NCBI GenBank assembly: GCA_016124845.1
Contig: WGMW01000049.1
Coordinates: 1-64,000, forward strand
Source: Flavobacteriales bacterium
GTDB lineage: Bacteria; Bacteroidota; Bacteroidia; UBA10329
Direction: 5' to 3'
Length of the DNA: 64,000 nucleotides
Each line of letters starts with the position of its first letter. The first letter of the stretch is position 1. The translations under genes and the position numbers were made by a program. Shown here one piece after another: positions 18,261 to 26,555 of this stretch. The notes below the pieces were generated by a model. The model did no database searches. It had not been told where the DNA came from and saw only the letters and a program-made list of their open reading frames with translations.

Positions 18261-18860
18261 ATGATCTCTGATAACGACCTGCGAATTGATTTCTCTTTCG
18301 ATTGCAAGGAAGGGAAGCGGTCATTCATCCATATTGGGAAGGATGATTACTGTAAGCGTTGTGCCTGTATGGTGCGGGATGTGCGCAATATGTCGCGGCA
18401 AGAGATTCAACAACTGTTGGATGCCAACCACGGAGAGCTCTGCGCACAGTTCTATCTCGATCAAGTGGACACCACCTCAGGCCACCGTCCAACAGTAAGC
18501 CTCTCCATGGTGGCGGCAGGGCTTACCACGCTGCTCACCTTGGCATCCTCGCAACAGGCCATGGCGCAGGCCGCCCCGCCCGGTATGGAGCGACATTATG
18601 AGGCAGAAAAGCCCCGAACCAACCCAACTGAGAGGCCACAGACAGCGGAACAGTCCCAGAAGCCATCGGAACCTAAAAGAGAGTCGAAAAAGCCAAAAAC
18701 ATGTACCGCAGCGGTGGAGACCAAAGAGGAGAAGGAGGTGTATAGAAGTCGGAGGCTGTTCAAACTGGGTCGTCTGCATGTGTTCAGTACCGAGAAATTT
18801 CCATTCATCAGACCTCGTATCCGTAGTAGAAGAAGAGGAAAGGTGCTTTATGTCAGATAG
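18261..18860 (+). CDS. Cysteine-motif protein with one membrane segment and a basic Pro-rich tail
   Basis: A 199-residue protein. The N-terminal part (residues 14-65) carries a pattern common in Bacteroidota: an early cysteine, then CKRCACMVRDVRNM, helix EIQQLL, and a second cysteine before a Q-F pair, resembling the CxxCxxxVxDFxxM ... CGRF module. A hydrophobic segment (about 80-100) follows, then a linker rich in Glu, Lys, Pro and Gln, and a basic C-terminus (RPRIRSRRRGK). Usually the Cys module precedes a regulatory carboxypeptidase-like domain, absent here. It lies in the accessory interval after the dehydrogenase and directly behind an 8-bp repeat array. Function unknown. Confidence 0.65.
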   Translation: MISDNDLRIDFSFDCKEGKRSFIHIGKDDYCKRCACMVRDVRNMSRQEIQQLLDANHGELCAQFYLDQVDTTSGHRPTVSLSMVAAGLTTLLTLASSQQAMAQAAPPGMERHYEAEKPRTNPTERPQTAEQSQKPSEPKRESKKPKTCTAAVETKEEKEVYRSRRLFKLGRLHVFSTEKFPFIRPRIRSRRRGKVLYVR

Positions 18861-18941
18861 TTACGATGCTGATGTGGTTTGCTTTATGGTGGGTGAGAAC
18901 GTGAGGTTAAAATTCAAAAAGCCTGAATCGAGGTAGATGGA

Positions 18942-19472
18942 ATGAATGTCCTGTTTTTCATATCCAAACTGATGGTCAATGCTTACTTGTTGGCAAGCAT
19001 TCTCAATGCGGTGCTGACCAAGAGGTTCCTGAACTATGAACGCCTACAGAATTCGATCGGTATTATTTTCGTCCTTGGGAATGTGCTGTTTTCGGCCACA
19101 ATTCTATTCACCCTGTTCAAAACGTGGTATTCTGGCGTTGCAAATGAGGAATTCGTATATGAGGGGATCTCTCCCGGACAGGCTCTTTCCAGACGCGGTC
19201 TGCTGGCGGTCTGGTGGGTCATTGCCACCGCACTCAATGCATTCAGATCTCTGAGAACAAAGCGGTTGACAGTGTTTCTCACTTTTCTCTGTTTCTTGCC
19301 CTATTTCATTGAGTTTTTCGTGGTTTACACTGTGTCTGACGTAACGCTGAAGACAATCAATCGAGTATATCTCGTACCATTGGCGGAAATGTTCGTGGCC
19401 GGTCCAATTCTATATGGTTCTCTCGTTTGTTGGGAAACAGGAATTTTGTTTCGAAAGAGTAAAGACCGGTGA
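18942..19472 (+). CDS. Membrane protein of unknown function (4-5 TM)
   Basis: A 176-residue protein with about four or five hydrophobic segments (near residues 3-25, 38-60, 85-105, 112-130 and 145-165) and basic loops (FRSLRTKRLT). No family is recognised. Its stop codon overlaps a GTG that opens the frame of the truncated dehydrogenase copy (GTGA overlap), so translation could continue into that fragment. It is the last gene of the accessory interval and lies about 80 bp after the Cys-motif gene. Confidence 0.65.
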   Translation: MNVLFFISKLMVNAYLLASILNAVLTKRFLNYERLQNSIGIIFVLGNVLFSATILFTLFKTWYSGVANEEFVYEGISPGQALSRRGLLAVWWVIATALNAFRSLRTKRLTVFLTFLCFLPYFIEFFVVYTVSDVTLKTINRVYLVPLAEMFVAGPILYGSLVCWETGILFRKSKDR

Positions 19473-19480
19473 GTATAAAG

Positions 19481-19684
19481 GCTATGGCCAGCATGGTGAA
19501 GTTGACCTGCACCGAAGTGCAATGCCAAGTGGCAGATGAGTGTCTGCAACTGCATGGTGGCTACGGCTACATTTGGGAATATGATGTGGCACGTGCTTGG
19601 GCCGATGCCCGTGTGCAGCGCATCTATGCTGGTACCAACGAGATCATGAAAGAACTCATTGCCCGTAAGGTGCTGGGCAAATAA
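19481..19684 (+). pseudogene. Truncated duplicate of the acyl-CoA dehydrogenase 3' end
   Basis: 204 bp matching 16097-16300 without gaps, from Ala in AMASMVK to the stop codon. I count seven differences and all are synonymous (for example GTT/GTG, TTG/CTG, GGC/GGT, GCA/GCT), so the encoded 67 residues are identical. It covers only the last helices and lacks the flavin and active-site parts. A GTG at 19469 could still start a 71-residue peptide coupled to the preceding gene. The all-synonymous pattern means both copies evolved as working genes, so one copy derives from a different lineage or from a former full-length paralogue. Confidence 0.95.
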
Positions 19685-19691
19685 TTCTGAA

Positions 19692-21461
19692 TTATTGAGA
19701 AACGGTGCGGAAGGTCTCTATGCGATTTTCCGCTCCGATAACCTGTATCAGGTAAACAGATCGGCTGGTAAGATCTGGAATCTGAGTTCGGGTTGCGTTC
19801 ACCTTTTCGGAAGAAATCAGTCTGCCATCAATCGCATACACATTCACCAAAGCGGGTAGAAGTGTGGCATCTATTTGCAGTTGATTCCCAAATAGTTTGA
19901 CCAGTTTTTCTTGCACCGTTTCTACAGGAACATCTGTGATGACCTCTTCGCAGGTTACGGGTTCGTTATTGTTGAAACGGGTTTCTGCCGGAATCAATTT
20001 CTGATTGATTGCCAACGGGTAACCGACCATCGGAAGCGTTTCTGAACTCAGGAAATCGGGCAGGCCGTTCTCATCCAAATACAACGAATTGAATGTCATG
20101 TTGGATGTATTGGATGGTGTGACGGTTTCATTGACGTTGTTCCCAAACTGATAGTGGCCGTTGCCGTTCACCAGAAACAGCCCGAACGGAAACCCAGAAT
20201 TGGTGATCTCGTTGCCAACCACATTCATTGAATCGGTCGGGGTGTTTCCATCCGAGAAGAAGCCGTACAGTTCAGCCCTGTTTCTGAAAAAGGTGTTGAA
20301 CGGCCCATTGCTTTCATGCGAAGCATCTACAACGATGTTCTGTATCGTGTTTCCTTCAAACAGGTTCAGGTAGGTGTAATTCCCGTGCAGCACCGCATCG
20401 CCAGCAGAGTTGGAAGGCAATGTGGATTCTTCCCAGAAAGGGTCGTGCGAATAGTTGTAGCCGAAAACATTGCCATTGGCACCTGCCTGCAAAAGCATGG
20501 AGTGACGCAAATGGTTGAAAACATTGTTCTGCGCTTTGCAGAAACTGCTGGCAAACTGGAAATTGACGCCATAACCCTGCCCACCGCCACCGTAGGCGAA
20601 CGCATGATGGAAATAGCAACCCTCCACTTGAATGTGAGCCGAACCATTGGTCTCAAGATGGGCGAAGTTGCAGTTCTCGCTTTCCACGTTTCGGATCACG
20701 CAATTAAAAGCATTGTTGACGTAGATGTTGCTCGTTTGTCCGCTTGAAGCATCTATTCTTTCAATTTTCAGGCATTCAATTCCAACTGCTCTGCGTGGTG
20801 TCAATTGCTTGATGTAAGGAGTGCGGGAAAGTGGATAGTGATGATTCAGCGGATCGGCCAACGCAAGCGTATTTCCATTGATGGCTTCAATTTCCACAAC
20901 CTGACCTAACGCACCATACGCCCATGACGAGAACATGTAATCCTCATCGAACTGATAGAGTCGGATGATGTCGCCAACGTTCAACGAACTCGCATCAGAC
21001 AGTTCGATCTCATAAGAACCTTTTACACCATCGGAAGAAAGTGAAAGCTGAGTTGAACTGATACTGCCATTGATGACAATGGCGTTTCCCGTTCCACCAA
21101 GGTCGAATTTCAAGGTTGTTCCGCTTGATTCTCCTTTCAGGAAAACGCTGTCAGGCAATGAAATGCCCGAAGTGAACAAATAATCCCCTTGCGGGAAATA
21201 GACGGTTCCGGCCGCTCCGCTCAGGCTTGCCAGCGCTGCGCTGAAAGCGGAGTTGCAACTGTTGCTTCCAGTATTGTCCGCTCCAAAATCCAAAACCGAA
21301 ACTTGGTTGCTGGGAGCTTGTATTGTCGTGGTGTTGCCTGCGTTTTCCCACGTGGTGACGCGTTCCGGTTCAAAAACCTGCGCGACCGAATCTGCAAAAG
21401 AGAACAAGACCAGACCGAGTGCAAGAAAAATTCTAAAGTTGGCGAGTATGCCTTTTTTCAT
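19692..21461 (-). CDS. T9SS-secreted right-handed beta-helix protein (pectate-lyase-like)
   Basis: A 589-residue secreted protein: signal peptide (cleavage near SVAQ-VF), then VSVLDFGADNTGSN and AAGTVYFPQGDYLF, the standard opening of pectate-lyase superfamily/GH28-like proteins, then long beta-helix rungs with many Asn (CVIRNVESENCNF). The C-terminal 75 residues (VYAIDGRLISSEKV ... RSVYLIQVIG) form a type A sorting domain for the type IX system. It probably binds or cleaves a polysaccharide outside the cell; no catalytic residues can be named. Its stop codon is 8 bp from the dehydrogenase fragment, convergent. Confidence 0.85.
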   Translation of the reverse strand: MKKGILANFRIFLALGLVLFSFADSVAQVFEPERVTTWENAGNTTTIQAPSNQVSVLDFGADNTGSNSCNSAFSAALASLSGAAGTVYFPQGDYLFTSGISLPDSVFLKGESSGTTLKFDLGGTGNAIVINGSISSTQLSLSSDGVKGSYEIELSDASSLNVGDIIRLYQFDEDYMFSSWAYGALGQVVEIEAINGNTLALADPLNHHYPLSRTPYIKQLTPRRAVGIECLKIERIDASSGQTSNIYVNNAFNCVIRNVESENCNFAHLETNGSAHIQVEGCYFHHAFAYGGGGQGYGVNFQFASSFCKAQNNVFNHLRHSMLLQAGANGNVFGYNYSHDPFWEESTLPSNSAGDAVLHGNYTYLNLFEGNTIQNIVVDASHESNGPFNTFFRNRAELYGFFSDGNTPTDSMNVVGNEITNSGFPFGLFLVNGNGHYQFGNNVNETVTPSNTSNMTFNSLYLDENGLPDFLSSETLPMVGYPLAINQKLIPAETRFNNNEPVTCEEVITDVPVETVQEKLVKLFGNQLQIDATLLPALVNVYAIDGRLISSEKVNATRTQIPDLTSRSVYLIQVIGAENRIETFRTVSQ

Positions 21462-21462
21462 G

Positions 21463-21975
21463 TTAAAACCATTGGCTGAACAAACCTGTCATCGCATCTC
21501 CTGCGCGGATGGAGAACATGACCAGTACGGCAATGCAGTAAATAAGTTTTATGGAAGTTCCCACAATGAACCCGATAAGCGAGCCGAGTCCGCTGTTGAG
21601 CGCTTTGGTGAAGGTGCCACCAGCGATCAGGTCGCCAACAATGGTTCCGACCAATGGGCCGAGAATGATGCCGATGGGAGGGAAGAAGAACAATCCGACC
21701 ACAATGCCGATCATGCCTCCCCAAACGCCTTCTTTGGACGAACCGAATTTTTTGGCACCCATCACAGGAACGATGTAATCCAATGCTGTGACCAAAGCCA
21801 TTACCAAACCCGAAACGAGTAGCGTGGTAGTGGAAAATTCTTTTTCAGGTAGAAGGAAGAACAAAAGCAGCGATAGCCAACTGATGAATGGCCCTGGCAA
21901 TGCAGGGACAACGCAACCGAGAATACCCAACCCATTCAGCAACAGCCCAATGACGAGTATCGCAAATTCGGTCAT
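21463..21975 (-). CDS. DUF456 membrane protein
   Basis: A 170-residue protein with about five hydrophobic segments and the DUF456 pattern: LGILGCVVPALPGPFISW near the N-terminus, DYIVPVMGAKKFGSSKEGVWGG in the middle, and GPLVGTIVGDLI with glycine-zipper helices. Inner-membrane location is expected; the function of the family is unknown. It overlaps nothing but lies 1 bp after the PspC gene and 1 bp before the beta-helix gene, so these minus-strand genes are probably read together. Confidence 0.88.
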   Translation of the reverse strand: MTEFAILVIGLLLNGLGILGCVVPALPGPFISWLSLLLFFLLPEKEFSTTTLLVSGLVMALVTALDYIVPVMGAKKFGSSKEGVWGGMIGIVVGLFFFPPIGIILGPLVGTIVGDLIAGGTFTKALNSGLGSLIGFIVGTSIKLIYCIAVLVMFSIRAGDAMTGLFSQWF

Positions 21976-21976
21976 T

Positions 21977-22159
21977 TCAGTATGCTTTCGGCATCACCAA
22001 AGCCAAGATCAGATAGAGCAGAACACCTCCGCCCATAAAGAATACCATTAGCACAAACGCCAATCGAATAACGGTAGGATCCAGATCCATGTAATCTCCT
22101 ATTCCGGCACATACGCCAAGGAGTTTACCAGGCTTCCGTTCAAGTTTTTTTGGGTTCAT
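21977..22159 (-). CDS. PspC-domain small membrane protein
   Basis: A 60-residue protein that is a single PspC domain: KLLGVCAGIGDYMDLDPTVIRLAFVLMVF followed by a second hydrophobic segment. In enterobacteria PspC senses envelope stress together with PspB; single-domain versions in Bacteroidota are common but their partners are unclear. It lies 1 bp upstream of the DUF456 gene and 9 bp after a DUF3127 gene, in one tight unit. Confidence 0.92.
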   Translation of the reverse strand: MNPKKLERKPGKLLGVCAGIGDYMDLDPTVIRLAFVLMVFFMGGGVLLYLILALVMPKAY

Positions 22160-22168
22160 AACGCTTTA

Positions 22169-22552
22169 TCAAAATGGAAGATCGTCCTCGCCAATATCAT
22201 CAATACTCGTGGCCGGAGCAGTAGCGGAGGCCGAGGGCATTTCTGCCATTGGGTCGAGTGGCGGAGGGATTGGTGCACCGGCATTCTGGTCGGCCTCTAC
22301 GCGCCAAGCTTGCAGGTTTACATAGTATTTACCATTGTATTCGTTGCCCCGAACATTGAAACTGACCTTCAACGTATCGCCTTCCTTGTAGCTGTCTATA
22401 ACCGAAGTTTTTTCCTTGATGAGTTCGAACTTGATATCCTGAGGATATTGCTCATCGGTGGTCACTACAAATTCTCTCTTCGTAAAACCGCTGCTGAACG
22501 TTTGCGTTTCCATCACGGTTTTCAATTTTCCTGTCAGTTCAAATGATGCCAT
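22169..22552 (-). CDS. DUF3127 protein (OB-fold, ssDNA-binding-like)
   Basis: A 127-residue protein matching DUF3127: ELTGKLKTVMETQTFSSGF, KREFVVTTDEQYPQ, FELIKEKT, and FNVRGNEYNGKYYVNLQAW, which form an OB-fold-like core of about 90 residues. The tail is acidic and proline-rich and ends in DDLPF, very like the C-terminal tip of single-stranded DNA-binding protein that recruits repair enzymes. This suggests binding of single-stranded nucleic acid; the role is inferred. It heads the DUF3127-PspC-DUF456 unit, behind a terminator that separates it from mscS. Confidence 0.9.
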   Translation of the reverse strand: MASFELTGKLKTVMETQTFSSGFTKREFVVTTDEQYPQDIKFELIKEKTSVIDSYKEGDTLKVSFNVRGNEYNGKYYVNLQAWRVEADQNAGAPIPPPLDPMAEMPSASATAPATSIDDIGEDDLPF

Positions 22553-22569
22553 CTTTTAATTGTTTGGAA

Positions 22570-22595
22570 CAAAAATAACCCCGCTGTTGCGGGGT
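22570..22595 (-). terminator. Rho-independent terminator after mscS
   Basis: On the minus strand: stem ACCCCGC / GCGGGGT with a 4-nt loop followed by a TATTTTT tract, 28 bp after the channel gene's stop codon. Confidence 0.88.
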
Positions 22596-22622
22596 CAAAA
22601 ATTCTAAGGGATAAGTTGTTCA

Positions 22623-23693
22623 CTATTTCTCCACCGTAGCGTGGATGGTCTGCGTTGGGAAAGCAAAGTCAAGTCCCGCTGCGTTGAAACGTTCCAGAAT
22701 TTCCAAGTTGATGGAAGAGTTGGTCTGGAAAACGTCCTCGCCCTTTTTGATGTAATAGACGAATTTCACATTGAGCGAGAAATCTCCGAACGAATCGAAC
22801 AGCTCGAGGTGTTTTTCTTCCAATTGAGAAGCAAATTTGGTGTGAATATCGCCCAATATCTTCAACGCTTCTTTAATGCGGTTGTGATCGGTATCGTAGG
22901 TCAACCCCAGCATCAGAATAACTCTTCGGCTTGGTTCCACCGAAACATTCTCAATGGCCGATTCTGCAAAAACCTTGTTCGGAATGGTGATCAGTCGGCC
23001 AGGAAACGTGCGGATGCGCGTACTGCGAATGCCCACTTCCTCCACAATTCCTTCGTGGCCGTTGATGATGATCCAATCGTTGACCGTAAAAGGTTTATCC
23101 ACAAAAATGGTGATGCCACCAAAGAAGTTGGCCACCGTATCCTGTGCAGCCAACGCAAATGCCAATCCACCGATGCCGAGACCAGCGATCAGCGCGCCTA
23201 CATCGTAACCCGCATTGTTCAAACCGACAATGGTGGCCATGATCCAAACGGCTGCATGCAATCCCTTTCTTAGTATAGGCAACAATTGGTCATCCAGGTC
23301 GCTTTCCGATTTTTCAATGATCGGAACGAGATATTCCTGAATAATGGCATCAAGCACGCGGTTTATCAGCCACGCGACATTGAAAATGATGAGCAGATAG
23401 TAGATGCGGTTGATCCACACATGCGCCACATCGGGAAGATGCAGCATGTCCAGTCCGTACCAGATGCCGAGAATGGCCGCAGCGAACGAGATCGGCTCCT
23501 CCACCATATCGATGATGATGTCATCGAGGTTGGTCTCGGTCTTTGCGGTGAGTTTCTTTACAACATTGGAGAAGACCCAGAACAACAGACGGCCAAAGGC
23601 AACGCTGGCAATAATGATCGCCAACGATAGAAACCATTCACCAACCGTGTTCCAATAGAATTCTTTGTGAAGAAACTCGCTGATCGTGTCCAT
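22623..23693 (-). CDS. Mechanosensitive ion channel, MscS family
   Basis: A 356-residue channel: three or four N-terminal membrane helices, then the glycine/alanine-rich pore helix region (IAGLGIGGLAFALAAQDTVANFFGG, about residues 165-190) and the soluble MscS beta domain (DWIIINGHEGIVEEVGIRSTRIRTF, then TIPNKVFAESAIENVS). Such channels open under membrane tension to release solutes during osmotic downshock. It is followed by a terminator and preceded 1 bp by the thiol peroxidase gene, so the two are co-transcribed, perhaps as a general stress pair. Confidence 0.95.
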   Translation of the reverse strand: MDTISEFLHKEFYWNTVGEWFLSLAIIIASVAFGRLLFWVFSNVVKKLTAKTETNLDDIIIDMVEEPISFAAAILGIWYGLDMLHLPDVAHVWINRIYYLLIIFNVAWLINRVLDAIIQEYLVPIIEKSESDLDDQLLPILRKGLHAAVWIMATIVGLNNAGYDVGALIAGLGIGGLAFALAAQDTVANFFGGITIFVDKPFTVNDWIIINGHEGIVEEVGIRSTRIRTFPGRLITIPNKVFAESAIENVSVEPSRRVILMLGLTYDTDHNRIKEALKILGDIHTKFASQLEEKHLELFDSFGDFSLNVKFVYYIKKGEDVFQTNSSINLEILERFNAAGLDFAFPTQTIHATVEK

Positions 23694-23694
23694 A

Positions 23695-24216
23695 TCAGTT
23701 CAGTTTGGAAAGGGCTTCCAAAGCTCTGTCGTATTCAGGTTCGTACGTAATATCTTCTACGAGTTCGATGTACTTGATGCGATTTTCCTTGTCAAGCACA
23801 AAAACGGCACGCGCCAACAGCATTTTCAGCGGGCTGTTCACCATTTCCAGATTGTATTCATTTCCAAAATCACCGTAGCGGAAATCCGAAACAGCCTTCA
23901 CGTTCTCGATTCCTTCGGCACCGCAGAAACGCTTCAAGGCAAATGGAAGGTCTTTCGTAACGGCCAAGCAGACCACATTGTCCAATTTGGAAATGGCCTC
24001 ATTGAATTTCTTGGTTTCCATGGCGCAGATGCCTGTATCTATGCTCGGCATAGACAGAATGACCTTGTTCAGTCCCTCAAAATCGTACAGACTTTTTTCG
24101 TTCATATCCGACATCACAAAAGTGAAATCGGGCGCGATCTCTCCCACTTCAGGTATGTAGCCTTTCAACAATACAGGACTTCCTTTCAGCTTTACGTTTT
24201 CTTTTCCTTCTGACAT
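23695..24216 (-). CDS. tpx: Thiol peroxidase Tpx
   Basis: A 173-residue atypical 2-Cys peroxiredoxin. Counting from MSEGKEN, the peroxidatic Cys64 sits in SIDTGIC and the resolving Cys98 in FCGAEGIENV, both at the family positions. Tpx reduces hydrogen peroxide and organic peroxides with electrons from thioredoxin in the cytoplasm. The frame extends 48 bp upstream, but the start at 24216 matches the family N-terminus (VKLKGSPV). It is the first gene of a two-gene unit with the MscS channel. Confidence 0.95.
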   Translation of the reverse strand: MSEGKENVKLKGSPVLLKGYIPEVGEIAPDFTFVMSDMNEKSLYDFEGLNKVILSMPSIDTGICAMETKKFNEAISKLDNVVCLAVTKDLPFALKRFCGAEGIENVKAVSDFRYGDFGNEYNLEMVNSPLKMLLARAVFVLDKENRIKYIELVEDITYEPEYDRALEALSKLN

Positions 24217-24353
24217 GATATTGATTTGGTGAGGCGCGAATTTAGAAAATTGGGTTGAAGCCATTCAAAATTCCCTTTTGGAGATTTACTTGACGCTTTC
24301 ATTGATCCTCAACAGACCGTTAGCCGTATATTCGTGCAACCAACCAGGAAACC

Positions 24354-24866
24354 ATGAAATTTTTTAAAAGTCTTTTGATCGTCCTTTTGCTGATGGTCTG
24401 CGGCCTCGTGCTTATCGGGGTGTTTGTGCCCGAAGTGGACGATCAATTCGAAACGCATATCGACAAACCCATCGTTCAGGTGTTTGCGGGTTTTCTTGAT
24501 GTTCAATCCTCACCGAAATGGGTAGGTGGTTTGGACCACGTGGAACGCAAAAGTGGTTTTCTGGCCATGCCCGGTAGCGAATTCACGCTGCATTACTCAG
24601 GAACGGAGACAGATGTTGTCTACACACTTGAGGTTGTGGAGGTCGTTCCGATGGAGTCTGTCCGATTCAATCTGTATAATGATAAGATCGAATTTGATGT
24701 GAACGTCAAGTTCAAAGCAGATGGACTTTCAACGGATGTCGACACGTACGTTCAGATAAAGGGACGCGATTTCCTTTCGAGGGCATTCATTCCGTTGATG
24801 AAAAGTTCCATTATGGATGTGGGTAAAGACAATCTGAATTCGTTCAAACAATACGAGGAAGAGTAA
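24354..24866 (+). CDS. SRPBCC-like membrane-anchored protein
   Basis: A 170-residue protein with an N-terminal membrane anchor (LLIVLLLMVCGLVLIGVFV) and a soluble part that looks like the SRPBCC/polyketide-cyclase fold: IDKPIVQVFAGFLDVQSSPKWV at the start and SFKQYEEE at the end of a long C-terminal helix. Such domains bind hydrophobic ligands. Its stop codon is directly followed by the GTG of the PanE-like reductase, so the two are translated from one message. Ligand unknown. Confidence 0.75.
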   Translation: MKFFKSLLIVLLLMVCGLVLIGVFVPEVDDQFETHIDKPIVQVFAGFLDVQSSPKWVGGLDHVERKSGFLAMPGSEFTLHYSGTETDVVYTLEVVEVVPMESVRFNLYNDKIEFDVNVKFKADGLSTDVDTYVQIKGRDFLSRAFIPLMKSSIMDVGKDNLNSFKQYEEE

Positions 24867-25874
24867 GTGAACGTTCTCTACATCGGTTCAGGTGCGGTCA
24901 ATCTCAGTTTGGCAGGATGGATGCATTCGGGGACAACGCAAACCTCCTTTTTGGTTCGGACCTCAGACAATGAATTGATCCGCACGCAGGCGTTTCAATG
25001 CCGTTTGCCAGGCGATAAGAACATGCGCGTGTACAAGTGCAAGGCATTCTCATCTTTGGATGGTGTGGAACGGCCCGATCTTGTCGTGTTCGGGGTGAAA
25101 AGTTATTCGCTTGATGAAGCGGTAGATAAAGTTCTGGATGCTTTCGGAGCCGATGTTCCTGTAATGTCGGTGCTTAATGGAGTACGGCACGTGGAGGTGC
25201 TTCAGTCCAAGTTCAAGACGACCATGTTCGCAACCATTGCATTCAATGCACACAGAACATCTCAGATAGCTGCGGTGGCAGAAGGCGGGACTGTTGCACT
25301 TTCTTCAACTGACCTCAAGAATCCCACGGTCCAATCGGTGCATTACATACTTAAGCGCAAAATAAGTGTAACGCTTGTGGATAGGCCATTGGACGCAGCC
25401 CGCTGCAAGCTCGTCATCAACCTCGGAAACGCGCTTCTGACAATTGTGGCGCATCATAAGAACCGTGGCCGCCAATTGGATGTGCTTCAGGAAATTTCCT
25501 CCCATTTGTTGTGGGAAGGCGTTCAGACCATTAAAAAAGCAGGAACCAAAGAGGTGAGAATTCCAGGCATGCCGCCATGGATGCTTCTTCGCTTGAGTTT
25601 GATGCTGCCCAAGTTCGTCATTCTACCCATTTTTGAGAAGAAGATCAGATCCACCAACATTAACAGCATGGCGCAGGATATGGAAGCTGGAAACGATTCT
25701 ACCGAACTGGAAGACATCAATGGGTATCTTATAGATCTTGCTGAGAAAGTGGGCGTGCAGGTTCCATACAATCGCGCACTTTATCACATCTTCAAAGAGT
25801 GGGCTGCAGCTGGCGGTCAGCCAATTACGCCTTCGGAACTGCTTTCGCGCATCAACTCATTCTCCAAGCGGTAG
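24867..25874 (+). CDS. Ketopantoate reductase-like (PanE/ApbA) oxidoreductase
   Basis: A 335-residue protein with the two PanE domains: an N-terminal Rossmann fold (VLYIGSGAVNLSLAGWM, then VFGVKSYSLDEA and VMSVLNGVRHVE) and the C-terminal helical domain (NLGNAL ... NINSMAQDMEAGNDSTELEDINGYLIDLAEKVG). PanE proteins reduce ketopantoate with NADPH for pantothenate/CoA synthesis, but many homologues have other substrates; the glycine motif GSGAVN differs from the usual GxGAxG. The start is GTG, directly after the previous stop. The last 58 bp overlap the convergent uridine kinase gene. Confidence 0.8.
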   Translation: MNVLYIGSGAVNLSLAGWMHSGTTQTSFLVRTSDNELIRTQAFQCRLPGDKNMRVYKCKAFSSLDGVERPDLVVFGVKSYSLDEAVDKVLDAFGADVPVMSVLNGVRHVEVLQSKFKTTMFATIAFNAHRTSQIAAVAEGGTVALSSTDLKNPTVQSVHYILKRKISVTLVDRPLDAARCKLVINLGNALLTIVAHHKNRGRQLDVLQEISSHLLWEGVQTIKKAGTKEVRIPGMPPWMLLRLSLMLPKFVILPIFEKKIRSTNINSMAQDMEAGNDSTELEDINGYLIDLAEKVGVQVPYNRALYHIFKEWAAAGGQPITPSELLSRINSFSKR

Positions 25875-26476
25875 CGCAGGTGGTCGGTCAGCACGGCCAA
25901 TCCTTTGGTGTATGAAATATTATTGGTGATGATGATGTGCGAATCATCACGGTACGGTTTGAGAAATTTCTTGAAAGAAGGCATCACATGGTTTTCCCAC
26001 TGGTAACGGACAACCGCTTCTGGATAGCCGCGCTCGTCCCGGTCGCGTTTTATTCTTCGCTGCAGTTTGATCTCTTCACGCACATCCAAATAAACACGCA
26101 GGTCGAGGAGCTCACTGATCTCTGTGTAATGGAATACGAAAAGTCCTTCAACTACCAGGATCAGAGCAGGTTCTATCACATGTGTTTCAGGTTCGCGTCC
26201 CAGATTGTTGAACGTGTATTCTTTGAACTGGACCGGCTTCCCGTCAAGCAGTACATTAATGTCGCGGAAGAAGGCATGCCTGTCAATGGATGAAGGCAGG
26301 TCGTAGTTCACCTCACCATTCTCATCGCGCTGCTGTTCTTCTTTCGGTCGGTAGTAATTGTCCTGCGAAATGATACTGACGGTACCTTCTGGAAGACTTT
26401 CTTTCAACTGCCGCAAGAAGGACGTTTTGCCAGAGGCGCTGCCGCCTGCAATTCCAACAACATAATGGTTTGCCAT
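25817..26476 (-). CDS. udk: Uridine kinase
   Basis: A 219-residue kinase with the Walker A loop GGSASGKT at residues 11-18, the uridine-binding SQDNYYRP segment, the DLPSSID region and the lid RRIKRDRDERG. It phosphorylates uridine and cytidine in pyrimidine salvage. A -7-like box (TATATTTG on the minus strand, 26480-26487) ends only 3 bp before the start codon, so the transcript would be nearly leaderless. Its last 58 bp overlap the 3' end of the PanE-like gene on the other strand. Salvage genes lie just across the divergent spacer. Confidence 0.93.
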   Translation of the reverse strand: MANHYVVGIAGGSASGKTSFLRQLKESLPEGTVSIISQDNYYRPKEEQQRDENGEVNYDLPSSIDRHAFFRDINVLLDGKPVQFKEYTFNNLGREPETHVIEPALILVVEGLFVFHYTEISELLDLRVYLDVREEIKLQRRIKRDRDERGYPEAVVRYQWENHVMPSFKKFLKPYRDDSHIIITNNISYTKGLAVLTDHLRYRLENELMRESSSEGVIG

Positions 26477-26555
26477 GTCGCAAATATATTCTTTGGCTAC
26501 CGTGGTTACACAGCATTGGGTTCCTCACCGTATCTTGCCAAACCACTAACTCGTT

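Noticed and set aside
16301-19483. Integrative element or prophage bounded by attachment sites
   Set aside because: The direct repeats suit an attachment-site pattern, but no integrase, recombinase or phage gene lies between, and the same plan recurs at other genes with different repeat lengths.
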